Positions 15,301 to 23,360 of a DNA stretch of 33,834 nucleotides are shown here, one piece after another (position 1 is the stretch's first letter; the number at the start of each line of letters is the position of its first letter). Under the pieces are notes generated by a model. The model did no database searches, was not told where the DNA came from, and worked only from the letters and a program-made list of their open reading frames with translations. This stretch comes from Porphyromonadaceae bacterium UBA7332 (lineage in GTDB: Bacteria > Bacteroidota > Bacteroidia > Bacteroidales > UBA7332): positions 1 through 33,834 of the forward strand of contig DKPO01000009.1 in NCBI GenBank assembly GCA_002471225.1, given 5' to 3'. The translations under genes were made by a program, and so were the position numbers.

Positions 15301-17619
15301 AGATCCAAATTTATGAGGCCTTTAGCCGTACGTGGCATTCAAACGATTGAGTATATGTCAAACGATAAAAATGACATAGTCGTTGGATTTGGATCTCCGG
15401 CAGCAAAACAAATGGAAAAAGCTTTAACAGATTTGCGTACGAACTTCGCTGATTGCGCCTTTTTCTATCCGAATATTCCGACCGATAAAGATGGAAAAGT
15501 TTCATTCTCCTTTACATTGCCTGATCTGATTACGGAATGGAAATTTGTGGCTATTGCAAATACAAAAGATATGCAATTAGGAAGAAAGGAATATAACTTC
15601 ACGGCTCAAAAATCATTGATGATTCAGGCTAATGAACCAAGATTCCTACGCCAGGGAGATAATTCTCAAATTACTGCTACGCTGACTTATCTGGATAAAC
15701 CGTTAAATAAAGCAACAGTTACATTTGAAATCATAGATCCGCATACAAATAAAATAATTTCCCAATCGGAGAAAGAGATTACTAATCCACAACAGGTAAA
15801 CAGCCTAAGCTTTCCGGTAAGTATTCCGGATAATGCGAAACAAATTATTGTCAGATTAAAGGCTTCAAGCGGAAACTTTTCAGACGGAGAACAATTTAGT
15901 GTTCCTGTGATGTCTGCTGATATTAAGCTGACAGAAACATTCTCATTAAATACTGCTCCGAATAGTAATCAGACATTTAAGTATACTTTACCCGGATCTG
16001 GTAAAGTGATAAGTCAACAATCTCAATTCAAACTTGAGCTTGTTAAAAATCCGGCATGGTTTGTCATCGATGCTTTATCCGCTATGTTACAACCTGCCAA
16101 TAAATCAGCAGACGGTTGGATAAGTGCTTATTATGCAAATACAGTTGGTGAAGCAATTGCAAAAGCGAATCCCGAATTTGAGAAGGCTATTAAAATGCAG
16201 CTCCTTAACAATCCTCTGACAGGGAAAACAAGCAATACTCCCTGGGTCAATAATGAAGAGGTGATTAATAAACAGCTACAACAAATGTCACTTTTATATG
16301 AAAGCGGACAAATGGAATACTTGCGTTCTAATGCATTCAATCAACTATTAGCTTTGCAAAATGAAGATGGAGGATTTTCCTGGTTTCCTGGAATGTCATC
16401 GTCATTATTCCAAACATTAAATGTACTTCGTCGAATGGGAGAATTGACACAGTTAGGAGTCATTGAGTATGGTGAACGTGAAAAAATGCTTCAAATTAAT
16501 GCACTCAAATTTGTTGATCAGAGCTTTGTAAAAATGTCAAAAGAAAGTAAGACTGACAGATCTGCAGAACCTTTGAATTCTTTACAAATCATGATGCTGT
16601 ATGTAAGAAGTCTTTATAACGACATTCCATTAGCGGGAGAAACACTAACTGTCCATAAAGCATGGATTAATCAAGCCAAATATAGTTGGGTACGAACATC
16701 TCTTTATTCGAAAACCCTCCTTGCAAATATCTTGTATAACTATGGATTTAGCGAAGAAGCAAATCAAATAGTTAAGTCTATTATCAATTATGGAGTCAAT
16801 TCCAAGGTTAATGGATTCTGGTTTCCTTCAAATAAAACAGATCAGATAGCTACTCAGGTCGCTGTAATGCAGTTGTTCTATAATACGCCGGCGAAAGATC
16901 TAAAACGTTTTGAAGAAATGAAACTTTGGCTTATTGCTCAAAAAGAAACCCGTTTCTGGAAAACAAATCCGGAAACACTTGATGCTGTTTTCGCACTGAC
17001 TATGGAGGGTACAAGTCCACTAAAAGACACCGGTAATGTACATGTATATCTCGGTAACGAATTGTTAAATACGGATAGTCCGAATATGATTTCACTCGTA
17101 TTGAACACGGATAAAGTTATAAACAGCAAAGGTTCTATTCGCATTGACAATCAATCAAACGTTCCTGTTTATGGTGCTTTATATCGTGTTTTCGAAACAC
17201 CTATAAAAGAAGTAAGCAGACAAAGTTTACATAGCGGATTAAACATTCAAAAAGAAATTATCCAGAAGAATCCGGAAAATAAAGTTGGTAATGAAATCAC
17301 GGTGCGATTAACAATAACATCAGATCAGACTTTAAGTTTTGTTGAAGTCAGTGATCAATTAGCTGCATGTTTTCAACCACAAGGAGAATTGTCTCAATAT
17401 GAAGCAGGTCAATCGATTTATTACTACAAAGAAGTAAATGAATCATCTATAAACTTCTTCATCGATACACTTCCTCGCGGAGTCAGCGTGATCGAATACA
17501 AAGTTTGGCTTAACAGATCGGGGGAATATCAGACAGGTATCGCAACTGTTAAATCTATCTATTCACCTCAATATGCAGGCTATTCGTCAAACTCTGAATT
17601 TACTATTCAATCCCGATAA
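12322..17619 (+). CDS. Alpha-2-macroglobulin-like protein lacking the thioester
   Basis: 1765 residues with an N-terminal export signal (MKNFKFILGAISLSICPL...). Layout: helical N-terminal third, MG-type beta domains from about residue 380 with the MG2 signature (ILTDKPIYKPGDSVRYKIW), bait-region and A2M core (FFYPNIPTDKDGKVSFSFTLPDLITEWKF near 1050-1080), then the alpha/alpha toroid (NEDGGFSWFPGM) and a receptor-like C-terminus. These large periplasmic proteins trap proteases and protect the envelope. The canonical CxEQ thioester should lie just before SAYYANT, but residues 1257-1264 read QPANKSAD, so the covalent-trap chemistry is absent. A CPEQ at 658-661 is in an MG beta domain and is not the thioester. 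No penicillin-binding-protein partner is adjacent. Confidence 0.88.
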   Translation: MKNFKFILGAISLSICPLASMTSQVKVQQKSTDLQSLTTLMNQIHLADSLDQPQEVINLTDSLITNAGLKQNDDFVLKAAIYKYINQIRLSERSDTDILNEYLHSIKLIHDNPYKAIGYLFYLINENPIIRTETDSQILDSWNNALTQLDNQPIGSFSNILQVNNFTQTIAPTLKDYLKFLYISNFYRAYTSDSVKKELAGKYLSSLTTSKSAPTAMYAQFIQLQNNLFTESYREDILKLYESYKQIPESGFILSFYNSPDKQKKAILIEEYLKHFPQSMFTNSLSSELDFLNSPRISLFIPNQVYPKTNTPFNVNSYMADQFALKFERKKHKTVTESYEISDPLNYQDIKSKLQLPKLADGTWNIVQDQQGLTGNLITITSSKAIGYQLDNRIIAVDFKTGEPLKKGSIVLYSDKKEEEYPLNHGEYDLTDFNNSRNKNRFDANFYAIRRDGTTTLKTYLRDNINRVKNANENVSHILTDKPIYKPGDSVRYKIWSWEATQESVKALNKTNGLVYLLDTNQKAIDSTHIVTDEYGTAWGGFKLPQFGLNGNHRIVAIFDPNNKSKFSATSTFQVEEYKAPTFFIQLNKPDSTYSLSSPIHISGKAFSYSGLPLRNQSVSYKGVYSPLYRFMYGVQEYNVTGEIKTDNEGGFSFTINCPEQVKENKLIPIWDLNITAECTDLKGETQNKSISFVVSDKKFRLNVKAPRFMDLSKAQPDIIIESKNLTNQNLNLTGRWELINKQKKIVTQGTWNSEEPVKWTNFSKMYTGEYTFRASYANDTVRKQIVLYNSVKKELALDTTLMIIPSEDDKNLIYLVTSEPELHVLYSLNRSDKDPEFKWIKLHKGMRSIELPNLPAGTYAALQVVAVKNYKFHEQTYKYDHAIQLDTLDISLSTFRDKLIPGSKENWTLEIRKNGITNIDQSVLAYMYDKALDSYLSYKVPFNVSLLKPEPELNIIPSRAFDSNYLGINKPIVTRDNYERATIQFGFFSDKNRSKFMRPLAVRGIQTIEYMSNDKNDIVVGFGSPAAKQMEKALTDLRTNFADCAFFYPNIPTDKDGKVSFSFTLPDLITEWKFVAIANTKDMQLGRKEYNFTAQKSLMIQANEPRFLRQGDNSQITATLTYLDKPLNKATVTFEIIDPHTNKIISQSEKEITNPQQVNSLSFPVSIPDNAKQIIVRLKASSGNFSDGEQFSVPVMSADIKLTETFSLNTAPNSNQTFKYTLPGSGKVISQQSQFKLELVKNPAWFVIDALSAMLQPANKSADGWISAYYANTVGEAIAKANPEFEKAIKMQLLNNPLTGKTSNTPWVNNEEVINKQLQQMSLLYESGQMEYLRSNAFNQLLALQNEDGGFSWFPGMSSSLFQTLNVLRRMGELTQLGVIEYGEREKMLQINALKFVDQSFVKMSKESKTDRSAEPLNSLQIMMLYVRSLYNDIPLAGETLTVHKAWINQAKYSWVRTSLYSKTLLANILYNYGFSEEANQIVKSIINYGVNSKVNGFWFPSNKTDQIATQVAVMQLFYNTPAKDLKRFEEMKLWLIAQKETRFWKTNPETLDAVFALTMEGTSPLKDTGNVHVYLGNELLNTDSPNMISLVLNTDKVINSKGSIRIDNQSNVPVYGALYRVFETPIKEVSRQSLHSGLNIQKEIIQKNPENKVGNEITVRLTITSDQTLSFVEVSDQLAACFQPQGELSQYEAGQSIYYYKEVNESSINFFIDTLPRGVSVIEYKVWLNRSGEYQTGIATVKSIYSPQYAGYSSNSEFTIQSR

Positions 17620-17646
17620 AAAATAAGTTTCATCGGGACTACAAAT

Positions 17647-17687
17647 AAAAAGCAGCTGTGAGATATAAACCTCACAGCTGCTTTTTT
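17647..17687. terminator. Bidirectional terminator after the alpha-2-macroglobulin gene
   Basis: AAAAAGCAGCTGTGAG / CTCACAGCTGCTTTTTT, a perfect 16-bp stem with an 8-nt loop. It serves both the plus-strand gene and the converging acyltransferase gene. Confidence 0.9.
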
Positions 17688-17699
17688 ATATAGTCAATC

Positions 17700-18362
17700 T
17701 TAATAAGCTGATACAATTTGTTTCATGTTTTCCCCGATCCTTTCAAAGAACAGTGAAATATGAAATCCATCTACAAATCCATGATTTGCTGTTATAGCAA
17801 TTGGCATCACATTACGACCTTCACGAATAACCATTTTACCTACATTTATCAATGGATAATCAGCCCCATGTCTGGACTTCTGCGTAGTTGTTATTGAAGT
17901 AAAATATAACTTAGGAGTCGCACTGATTAATATTAAACCCAATTTATCCGTATCAGGATTAAGCTCTGCATTATACGGATCATTTTCCTTCGGTATATTT
18001 GCAAGAATCTCTTTGGCTTCCTGATGGAATGAAACGAAATCGGAAGCAAAAGGAAGTCTGACGGTAAAGAACTTACCTTCATCATTCACTTGTATAGGCG
18101 AAAGAAGTTCCAGTTTATCATATAAGTATATCTGATTATTATTTTCATCGTAGCGATATCTCAACTCCTTTATTGAATTTGCCGCTTTAAGGATGGCATA
18201 CGCATAAGCCAGAAAAAAAGAAAACTTATGCTCTTTAGCTGCTGCAAATAAATCTCCACACTCAACTTCCGAAGTAACAGAAAAAGAGGGATTAAGAAAA
18301 TCTTTAAAAAACAAATAATTGCTTTTGCGATCCCAGTTTTCAGGATTTATAATCGTTCTCAT
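17700..18362 (-). CDS. Chloramphenicol-acetyltransferase-like acyltransferase
   Basis: 220 residues from the ATG at 18362; a longer frame from 18404 runs through the upstream terminator stem, so the inner start is preferred. CAT fold: N-terminal NWDRKSNYLFFKDFLNPSFSV, and the active-site block ANHGFVDGFHISLFFE near the C-terminus with the catalytic His and the structural Asp (CAT consensus HHxxxDGxH; the first His is replaced by Asn here). Family members transfer acetyl from acetyl-CoA to a hydroxyl. Whether the acceptor is chloramphenicol is unknown; many chromosomal Bacteroidota homologues are not proven resistance genes. It lies behind the HAD gene, separated by a terminator, with no evident promoter of its own. 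Confidence 0.82.
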   Translation of the reverse strand: MRTIINPENWDRKSNYLFFKDFLNPSFSVTSEVECGDLFAAAKEHKFSFFLAYAYAILKAANSIKELRYRYDENNNQIYLYDKLELLSPIQVNDEGKFFTVRLPFASDFVSFHQEAKEILANIPKENDPYNAELNPDTDKLGLILISATPKLYFTSITTTQKSRHGADYPLINVGKMVIREGRNVMPIAITANHGFVDGFHISLFFERIGENMKQIVSAY

Positions 18363-18383
18363 TATTATTGATTTTAGAATATT

Positions 18384-18420
18384 AAAAAAAGAGGCTACTT
18401 TCAATTGAAAGAAGCCTCTG
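18384..18420 (-). terminator. Terminator or attenuator between the HAD and acyltransferase genes
   Basis: AGAGGCTACTTTC / GAAAGAAGCCTCT stem with an AATT loop. On the minus strand it is followed by seven T, and the acyltransferase ATG is only about 22 bp further. Expression of that gene may depend on read-through. Confidence 0.8.
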
Positions 18421-18439
18421 ATATAAGTGTGAGCAGTGA

Positions 18440-19273
18440 TTACGCGTTTGGTGAGTATCCTTTATCTAAAATAAACTTTTTAACAACATGGGCTATACCA
18501 TCTTCATCATTAGATAAAGTAATATAGTTGGATACATTCTTTACTGCATCCTGAGCATTTGCCATTGCGACACCCATACCGGCAAATTCCACCATAGTCA
18601 GATCATTATAACCATCACCACAAGCAATCATTTCTTCTTTTGTTAAAGACAAATGATCTAATAATCGCTGAAGTGATTGAGCTTTATCAATATTTTGTGG
18701 CATCAATTCAAGAAAAAAAGGTTCAGAACGATAGATACTCATACATTCTCCGTATTTCGTTTGCATCTTTTTCTCAAGAGTCGCTAATTCTTCCTGATTA
18801 CCTACAATCAAACATTTCGGTAAACTCTCAGGTACTGCACTTAAAAAGCAAGGAACTTCTTTTACCGCCATCTTATTTAAGTGAGCTTCAACACCCACAT
18901 ATTTATCTTCCTTATTTTCGGTAATAATATGATCGTCCTTGTAAGAAAGAATAGTGAAACCATGATCTTTTGCATCATTATATAGTCCCGGGACTACATG
19001 GTTTGGCAAAACAGATTCATAAACTTTCTCTTTAGTCGCCCAGTTAATAATTGTACCGCCATTAAATGAAAGAATATAACCTCCGTAGTTTTCGATCTCA
19101 AGCTCCTGTGCTATCGGCACAATCCCATAAGTCGGTCTTCCGGATGCTAATACAATCTTTACTCCTTTTTTCTGAGCTTCAATGAGCGTTTTCTTATTCT
19201 CTTCAGACACTTCTTTCTTAGAATTAGTAAGTGTACCATCCAAGTCTAAAACCAATACTTTATATTTCTGCAT
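18440..19273 (-). CDS. Cof-type HAD-superfamily phosphatase
   Basis: 277 residues. HAD IIB (Cof) layout: motif I DLDGTLTNS (about 11-19, nucleophile Asp11 and acid Asp13), motif II ASGRP (43-47), Lys in the PKCLIVGNQ region, and motif IV GDGYNDLTM (near 220). A large alpha/beta cap lies between motifs II and III. Such enzymes dephosphorylate sugar phosphates, pyridoxal phosphate or FMN; the substrate cannot be called. Promoter with full consensus at 19310-19340 and a strong terminator after it. Confidence 0.92.
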   Translation of the reverse strand: MQKYKVLVLDLDGTLTNSKKEVSEENKKTLIEAQKKGVKIVLASGRPTYGIVPIAQELEIENYGGYILSFNGGTIINWATKEKVYESVLPNHVVPGLYNDAKDHGFTILSYKDDHIITENKEDKYVGVEAHLNKMAVKEVPCFLSAVPESLPKCLIVGNQEELATLEKKMQTKYGECMSIYRSEPFFLELMPQNIDKAQSLQRLLDHLSLTKEEMIACGDGYNDLTMVEFAGMGVAMANAQDAVKNVSNYITLSNDEDGIAHVVKKFILDKGYSPNA

Positions 19274-19309
19274 GTGGTATATAAAATCTAACTTTTATTG
19301 ATTGGGATG

Positions 19310-19340
19310 CAAATATAAGCATAGTTCCATTATTCACAAA
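19310..19340 (-). promoter_or_regulatory. Promoter of the HAD phosphatase gene
   Basis: On the minus strand TTTG, 19 bp, TATATTTG, 36 bp before the ATG: a full match to the Bacteroidota consensus. Confidence 0.7.
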
Positions 19341-19398
19341 ATTTAATCACAAGTTTCTTATAATTAAACAAATACTAAAGACACACTAAGCAAATAGA

Positions 19399-20091
19399 TT
19401 ATCCTAATTCATAAATTTTACGCAATGCATCGGGCTTAAGAATACGTATAGATTTATCCTTTAACTCCACATACCCGTCAGCTTCGAAACTCTTTAATAC
19501 ACGGATCAGATTCTCAGCCGTAATTGAAGAAAATTCAGCTAAATCTTTGCGGGTCAAAGAATCAAATAAATCTCCGTTATCAAAATCCGACAAATAAAGT
19601 AAAGATCCTGCAACCTTACCGTGCATCTGTTTGTATAATTGGTTATTCAGAAGCGTAAAGAAGTTTTGTTCCATTGCACTGTAACGCTGAACAAGTTGAT
19701 AACCGACTTTTGAGTTTGTTTTAATAAGATGCAAAATATACTCTTTTTCAAACAAACAAATCGTGACATCTGTAATAGCCGCAATAGAATAAGGAGTCGT
19801 TTCACTATTGAATAATGTGGACAATGCCAGAAAATCACCCGGACCAACTGCACGCAAGCTTGTCTTTTTTGAATTTGGCCCTTCTATAAATTCCTTTACG
19901 TAACCATCCAAAACAAACATTATACCTGAAGAAAAGGCTCCTTGCTTTAATAAAATATCTCCTTTCGAGTAATGAAGTTGCGATTTATGTTTTATCAGTT
20001 CCGACAATTCTTCGGCACTCAATGAGCTAAAACATTTCGCTCCTTTATTTATAACCGGAAAATTAAAATTGTTATCCATATCTTCCATCAA
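19399..20091 (-). CDS. Crp/Fnr-family transcriptional regulator
   Basis: 230 residues. N-terminal cyclic-nucleotide-binding-like barrel (YSKGDILLKQGAFSSGIMFVLDGYVKEF, about 42-70), long dimer helix (VGYQLVQRYSAMEQNFFTLLNNQLYKQMHGKVAGSLLYL) and a winged HTH (LTRKDLAEFSSITAENLIRVLKSFEADGYV, about 170-200). The arginines that bind cAMP phosphate are not evident and there is no Cys cluster for an iron-sulfur centre, so the signal is unknown. It is divergent from the efflux operon, with both promoters in the 189-bp gap, so it may act locally. Confidence 0.9.
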   Translation of the reverse strand: MMEDMDNNFNFPVINKGAKCFSSLSAEELSELIKHKSQLHYSKGDILLKQGAFSSGIMFVLDGYVKEFIEGPNSKKTSLRAVGPGDFLALSTLFNSETTPYSIAAITDVTICLFEKEYILHLIKTNSKVGYQLVQRYSAMEQNFFTLLNNQLYKQMHGKVAGSLLYLSDFDNGDLFDSLTRKDLAEFSSITAENLIRVLKSFEADGYVELKDKSIRILKPDALRKIYELG

Positions 20092-20104
20092 TTTTTTCTT
20101 ATAA

Positions 20105-20112
20105 CAAAAGTA
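20105..20112 (-). promoter_or_regulatory. -7 box of the Crp/Fnr gene
   Basis: TACTTTTG on the minus strand, 13 bp before the ATG at 20091, implying a very short leader. No -33 TTTG at the usual distance. Confidence 0.45.
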
Positions 20113-20227
20113 AGACTTTAGACCAGAAAGTTCTTATAAATACTGAAACAAATAACTTCTCAATCAGTCAACCCTCTCCTGTTAAAGCTTAAACATCATT
20201 TAACATAATGAAAACATGAAAACTTTA

Positions 20228-20256
20228 TTTGTTTTTGAAGTTTTTCCATACATTTG
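20228..20256 (+). promoter_or_regulatory. Promoter of the efflux operon
   Basis: TTTG at 20228-20231, 17 bp, TACATTTG at 20249-20256, 24 bp before the tetR-like ATG. The spacing is slightly short, but both boxes are perfect. No clear palindromic TetR operator was found next to it. Confidence 0.6.
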
Positions 20257-20280
20257 CCACCGTCAAGTATTTCTAAAAAT

Positions 20281-20895
20281 ATGAATTTAAACGAAAGAAT
20301 TATTGAAGTCGCCTTCGAACAATTTGCGCTTAACGGTATCAAGTCAGTAACAATGGACGAAATTGCGCGACACATGGGAATCTCAAAACGTACTTTATAC
20401 GAAAACTTCAAGGATAAAGAAAGCCTTGTTCGTGAATGTATGAGTTTGTGTTCTATTAAAGGAGAGGAAAACAGAGAACAAGCAATGAAAGATGCTACAA
20501 ATGTACTGGAGCTATTCTTTTTATTTATCGAAAATGTCTCTGTGTATTTCAAAAGTTTCAATCGAAATTTTTTCCGTGACCTGAAAAAGTATCATCCCCA
20601 GGTTTTTTCAGATTATGAAATTGCTCAGAATCAAAAAACAGGGAGTATGATTAAAATGCTAACACAGGGAGTTGATGAAGGATTAATCCGGAAAGACATA
20701 AATCCTGAGCTGGCTATGCTGTTACTTAAAAGTCAATTCGAATTTCTATGGTTTTCAGACCTTCCTGTTGCCAGAAATTTTTCAATTGTTGAAACAGTCG
20801 AAACAATGATCATGATCTTTATTCGTGGAATATCAACCGAAAAAGGCTTAAAACTTATAGACGATTATTACTCAAAAAAGGGAATTCAAAAATAG
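20281..20895 (+). CDS. TetR-family regulator of the efflux operon
   Basis: 204 residues from the ATG at 20281. The frame can be extended to a TTG at 20254, but that would start on the -7 box. N-terminal HTH of TetR type (FALNGIKSVTMDEIARHMGISKRTLYENFKDKESLV, about 14-50) and a variable helical ligand domain with many aromatic residues (FFLFIENVSVYFKSFNRNFF). The first gene of the operon; the TolC-like gene starts 17 bp after its stop. By family behaviour it represses its own operon until an effector, probably a pump substrate, binds. Confidence 0.92.
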   Translation: MNLNERIIEVAFEQFALNGIKSVTMDEIARHMGISKRTLYENFKDKESLVRECMSLCSIKGEENREQAMKDATNVLELFFLFIENVSVYFKSFNRNFFRDLKKYHPQVFSDYEIAQNQKTGSMIKMLTQGVDEGLIRKDINPELAMLLLKSQFEFLWFSDLPVARNFSIVETVETMIMIFIRGISTEKGLKLIDDYYSKKGIQK

Positions 20896-20912
20896 AATTT
20901 ATAATTGGACAG

Positions 20913-22319
20913 ATGAATATGAAGTATCAAAGATGGATTAAACGTGGCGGATTTGTTGCTTTTCTGTGCCTGAGCTCTTTAGTGCTTAAGGCTCAAAATC
21001 AAGAGCAGAATCTGAAACTGACTTTAGAACAAGCGCTTGAAATAGCACTTACTGAAAGTCCTACTATTCAAATAGCTGATAAACAAATTGAAATCAAACG
21101 CTTTGCTAAAAAGGAAAAGATTGGAAATCTTTTACCTAACATCAGCGGAAATGCCTCTTATCAGCGAACTCTAAAAAAGCAAAAATTTGTATTTGGCGGA
21201 ATGCCGGGAATGGGAAATGATTCTGTTCCTTCAGCAAGTGACGCTCCTGCTGCAGTAGAGGTAGGTATGTCCAACAGCTTTTCAGCCGGATTTAATATTT
21301 CGTTGCCTATTGTAGCGCCAAGTCTTTGGAAGAACGTACAATTAGGTACTATAGATATTGAAAAGGCTTATGAATCATCACGTCAGTCACGCCTGAATAT
21401 GGTAAAAGAAGTACAGGATGCATATTACAATGTACTTTTGGCAGAAGACTCTTATGATGTGATTCTTAAAAGCTATAACCAAGCTAAATCAAATGCACAG
21501 ATAACTGCCGAGCAGTTGAAACAAGGTGTAGTATCCGAGTATGATCTGATAAGAGCAGAGGTACAAGTAAAGAACATGGAACCGAACTTACTTCAGGCTG
21601 AGAGTGCAGTTGCTTTATCCCGTTTGAAATTAGCAACCCTGTTAGGTCTTGAAAATATGAAGATCGAAACAACCGGTTCTCTTAACGAGTACAAAAAAGA
21701 TATGTATGCTGTTGCTCTTACACAGGACGAAAATCTGGAGAACAATACATCTTTACGCCAACTGGATCTGGAAATGAAATTCATGAAAAAGACTCTGCAA
21801 ATGCAGCATTTCATGCATATCCCGACATTAGCTGCAAGTTTTAATTACTCTTACAACTCGCTTGCTGATGACTTTAAATTCAAGAACTACAATTGGTTTC
21901 CGTTCTCAACAGTAGGTCTTACTTTACAAATCCCTATTTTTGAAGGAGGCGTAAAATATTTCCAACAAAAACAAACTCGTGCCGGAATCCAGACTTTAGC
22001 GTTGCAAAGAATTGACACGAAACGCAATCTGAACATGCAGTTACAAAATGCCAAAGATCAGATTAATCGTACCGTGAAGCAAATTGAGAGTACCGATGGG
22101 GGTGTCGAATTGGCACAAAAAGGTCTTACTATTGCACGTAAGCGATATGAAACAGGTATGGGGACTTTCATCGAACTGAATGATGCCGAAGTAGCGCTTC
22201 TTCAAGCAGAATTACAACGCAATCAAGCTATATTCGAATATCTGAGCGCTAAAACTGCCCTTGAAAATATTTTGGGAACTTTTGATTACGCATCTTATAC
22301 CAAAGATAAAGAAAATTAG
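20913..22319 (+). CDS. TolC-like outer-membrane efflux protein
   Basis: 468 residues (a second ATG at 20919 is equally possible). Signal peptide ending near LKAQNQ, then two OEP repeats of long coiled helices and beta strands: LTLEQALEIALTESPTIQIADKQIEIK near 40 and the second half from about 260 (DLEMKFMKKTLQMQHFMHIPTLAASFNYSY). Gly/Met/Pro-rich loop GGMPGMGNDSVPSASDAPAA near 105. It forms the trimeric channel through the outer membrane for the RND pump encoded two genes later. Co-transcribed with tetR, adaptor and pump. Confidence 0.93.
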   Translation: MNMKYQRWIKRGGFVAFLCLSSLVLKAQNQEQNLKLTLEQALEIALTESPTIQIADKQIEIKRFAKKEKIGNLLPNISGNASYQRTLKKQKFVFGGMPGMGNDSVPSASDAPAAVEVGMSNSFSAGFNISLPIVAPSLWKNVQLGTIDIEKAYESSRQSRLNMVKEVQDAYYNVLLAEDSYDVILKSYNQAKSNAQITAEQLKQGVVSEYDLIRAEVQVKNMEPNLLQAESAVALSRLKLATLLGLENMKIETTGSLNEYKKDMYAVALTQDENLENNTSLRQLDLEMKFMKKTLQMQHFMHIPTLAASFNYSYNSLADDFKFKNYNWFPFSTVGLTLQIPIFEGGVKYFQQKQTRAGIQTLALQRIDTKRNLNMQLQNAKDQINRTVKQIESTDGGVELAQKGLTIARKRYETGMGTFIELNDAEVALLQAELQRNQAIFEYLSAKTALENILGTFDYASYTKDKEN

Positions 22320-22343
22320 AAAACTAAAGAGATTAAAGAGAAT

Positions 22344-23348
22344 ATGAAGAGAATGAGATTAATTCCTCTGGCGTTGCTTATTGCCATCACATCATGCAGC
22401 GAAAAGAAAGTAGAGGAAACAAAAGAAGAAGTTTATCCGGTAAATGTTGAGCAAATCAATATGGAAACCGTTGAACAGATTTACGATTTCACAGCAACTG
22501 TTCAACCATATAAGAAGAACCTTATCGGATCGGCTCAACCTAATCGTATCAAAAAAATATTTGTAGAAGTAGGAGATCGCGTAAGAAAAGGTCAGAAACT
22601 GGTTGAGATGGATGCTGTCAACAGAAGTCAGCAAAAAACTCAGTTAGAAACTTTCGAACGTGACTATAACCGTATGAAAGAATTATATGCTGTAGGTGGT
22701 GCTTCCAAACAACAATTGGATCAGGCACAAGCTCAGTATGATGTTGCAAAAGATGCTTTCAGCCTATTGGACGAAAACACGGATCTGGTTAGTCCGATTG
22801 ATGGTATTGTTACAGAACGTAACTACGATCCGGGTGATGTATATAACGGACAACAATCTATTTTGACCGTTATGCAGATCCAACCTGTGAAACTTCTTAT
22901 CCATGTATCAGAACAACTTTACTCAAAAATAAAAGAAGGTATGCCTGTTGACGTAAAACTTGACGTTTACGGAGAGGAGAACTTCAAAGGCAAAGTAAAC
23001 TTAATTTACCCAACCATTGATGAAACAACGCGTACATTTACTGTAGAGGTTCTGTTACCAAACGCGAATAGCAAAGTAAGACCAGGTATGTTTGCCCGTG
23101 TTATTTTACCAACCGAACAAGTTGAGCGCATTGTCGTATCTGACAAAGCTGTCGTTAAGCAAAGTGGTTCTAATGAACGATTTGTATATGTACTTGACGG
23201 AAATAACGTAAAACATACAAAAGTAAATATCGGACGCAGATTAGGTGATCGCTATGAAATCATTGACGGACTTGAAGCCGGACAAACTGTCGTTGTAAAC
23301 GGAACAGCTCGTTTAGTAGACGGTTCATTAGTTGAAGTAAAACAATAA
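22344..23348 (+). CDS. RND efflux membrane-fusion (adaptor) lipoprotein
   Basis: 334 residues. Lipoprotein signal MKRMRLIPLALLIAITSC (Cys18). Then half of the lipoyl domain (IKKIFVEVGDRVRKGQKLVEMD), a short coiled-coil hairpin (residues about 95-145, QQKTQLETFERDYNRMKELY), the returning lipoyl half (LVSPIDGIVTERNYDPGDVYNG), beta-barrel and membrane-proximal domains (VRPGMFARVIL, VVVNGTARLVDGSLV). It links the inner-membrane pump to the TolC-like channel. It begins 24 bp after the channel gene and is followed 12 bp later by the pump gene. Confidence 0.94.
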   Translation: MKRMRLIPLALLIAITSCSEKKVEETKEEVYPVNVEQINMETVEQIYDFTATVQPYKKNLIGSAQPNRIKKIFVEVGDRVRKGQKLVEMDAVNRSQQKTQLETFERDYNRMKELYAVGGASKQQLDQAQAQYDVAKDAFSLLDENTDLVSPIDGIVTERNYDPGDVYNGQQSILTVMQIQPVKLLIHVSEQLYSKIKEGMPVDVKLDVYGEENFKGKVNLIYPTIDETTRTFTVEVLLPNANSKVRPGMFARVILPTEQVERIVVSDKAVVKQSGSNERFVYVLDGNNVKHTKVNIGRRLGDRYEIIDGLEAGQTVVVNGTARLVDGSLVEVKQ

Positions 23349-23360
23349 GCAAATCAGAAT

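Noticed and set aside
16131..16340. Minus-strand frames inside the alpha-2-macroglobulin and RND pump genes
   Set aside because: They are antisense shadows of well-supported long genes.
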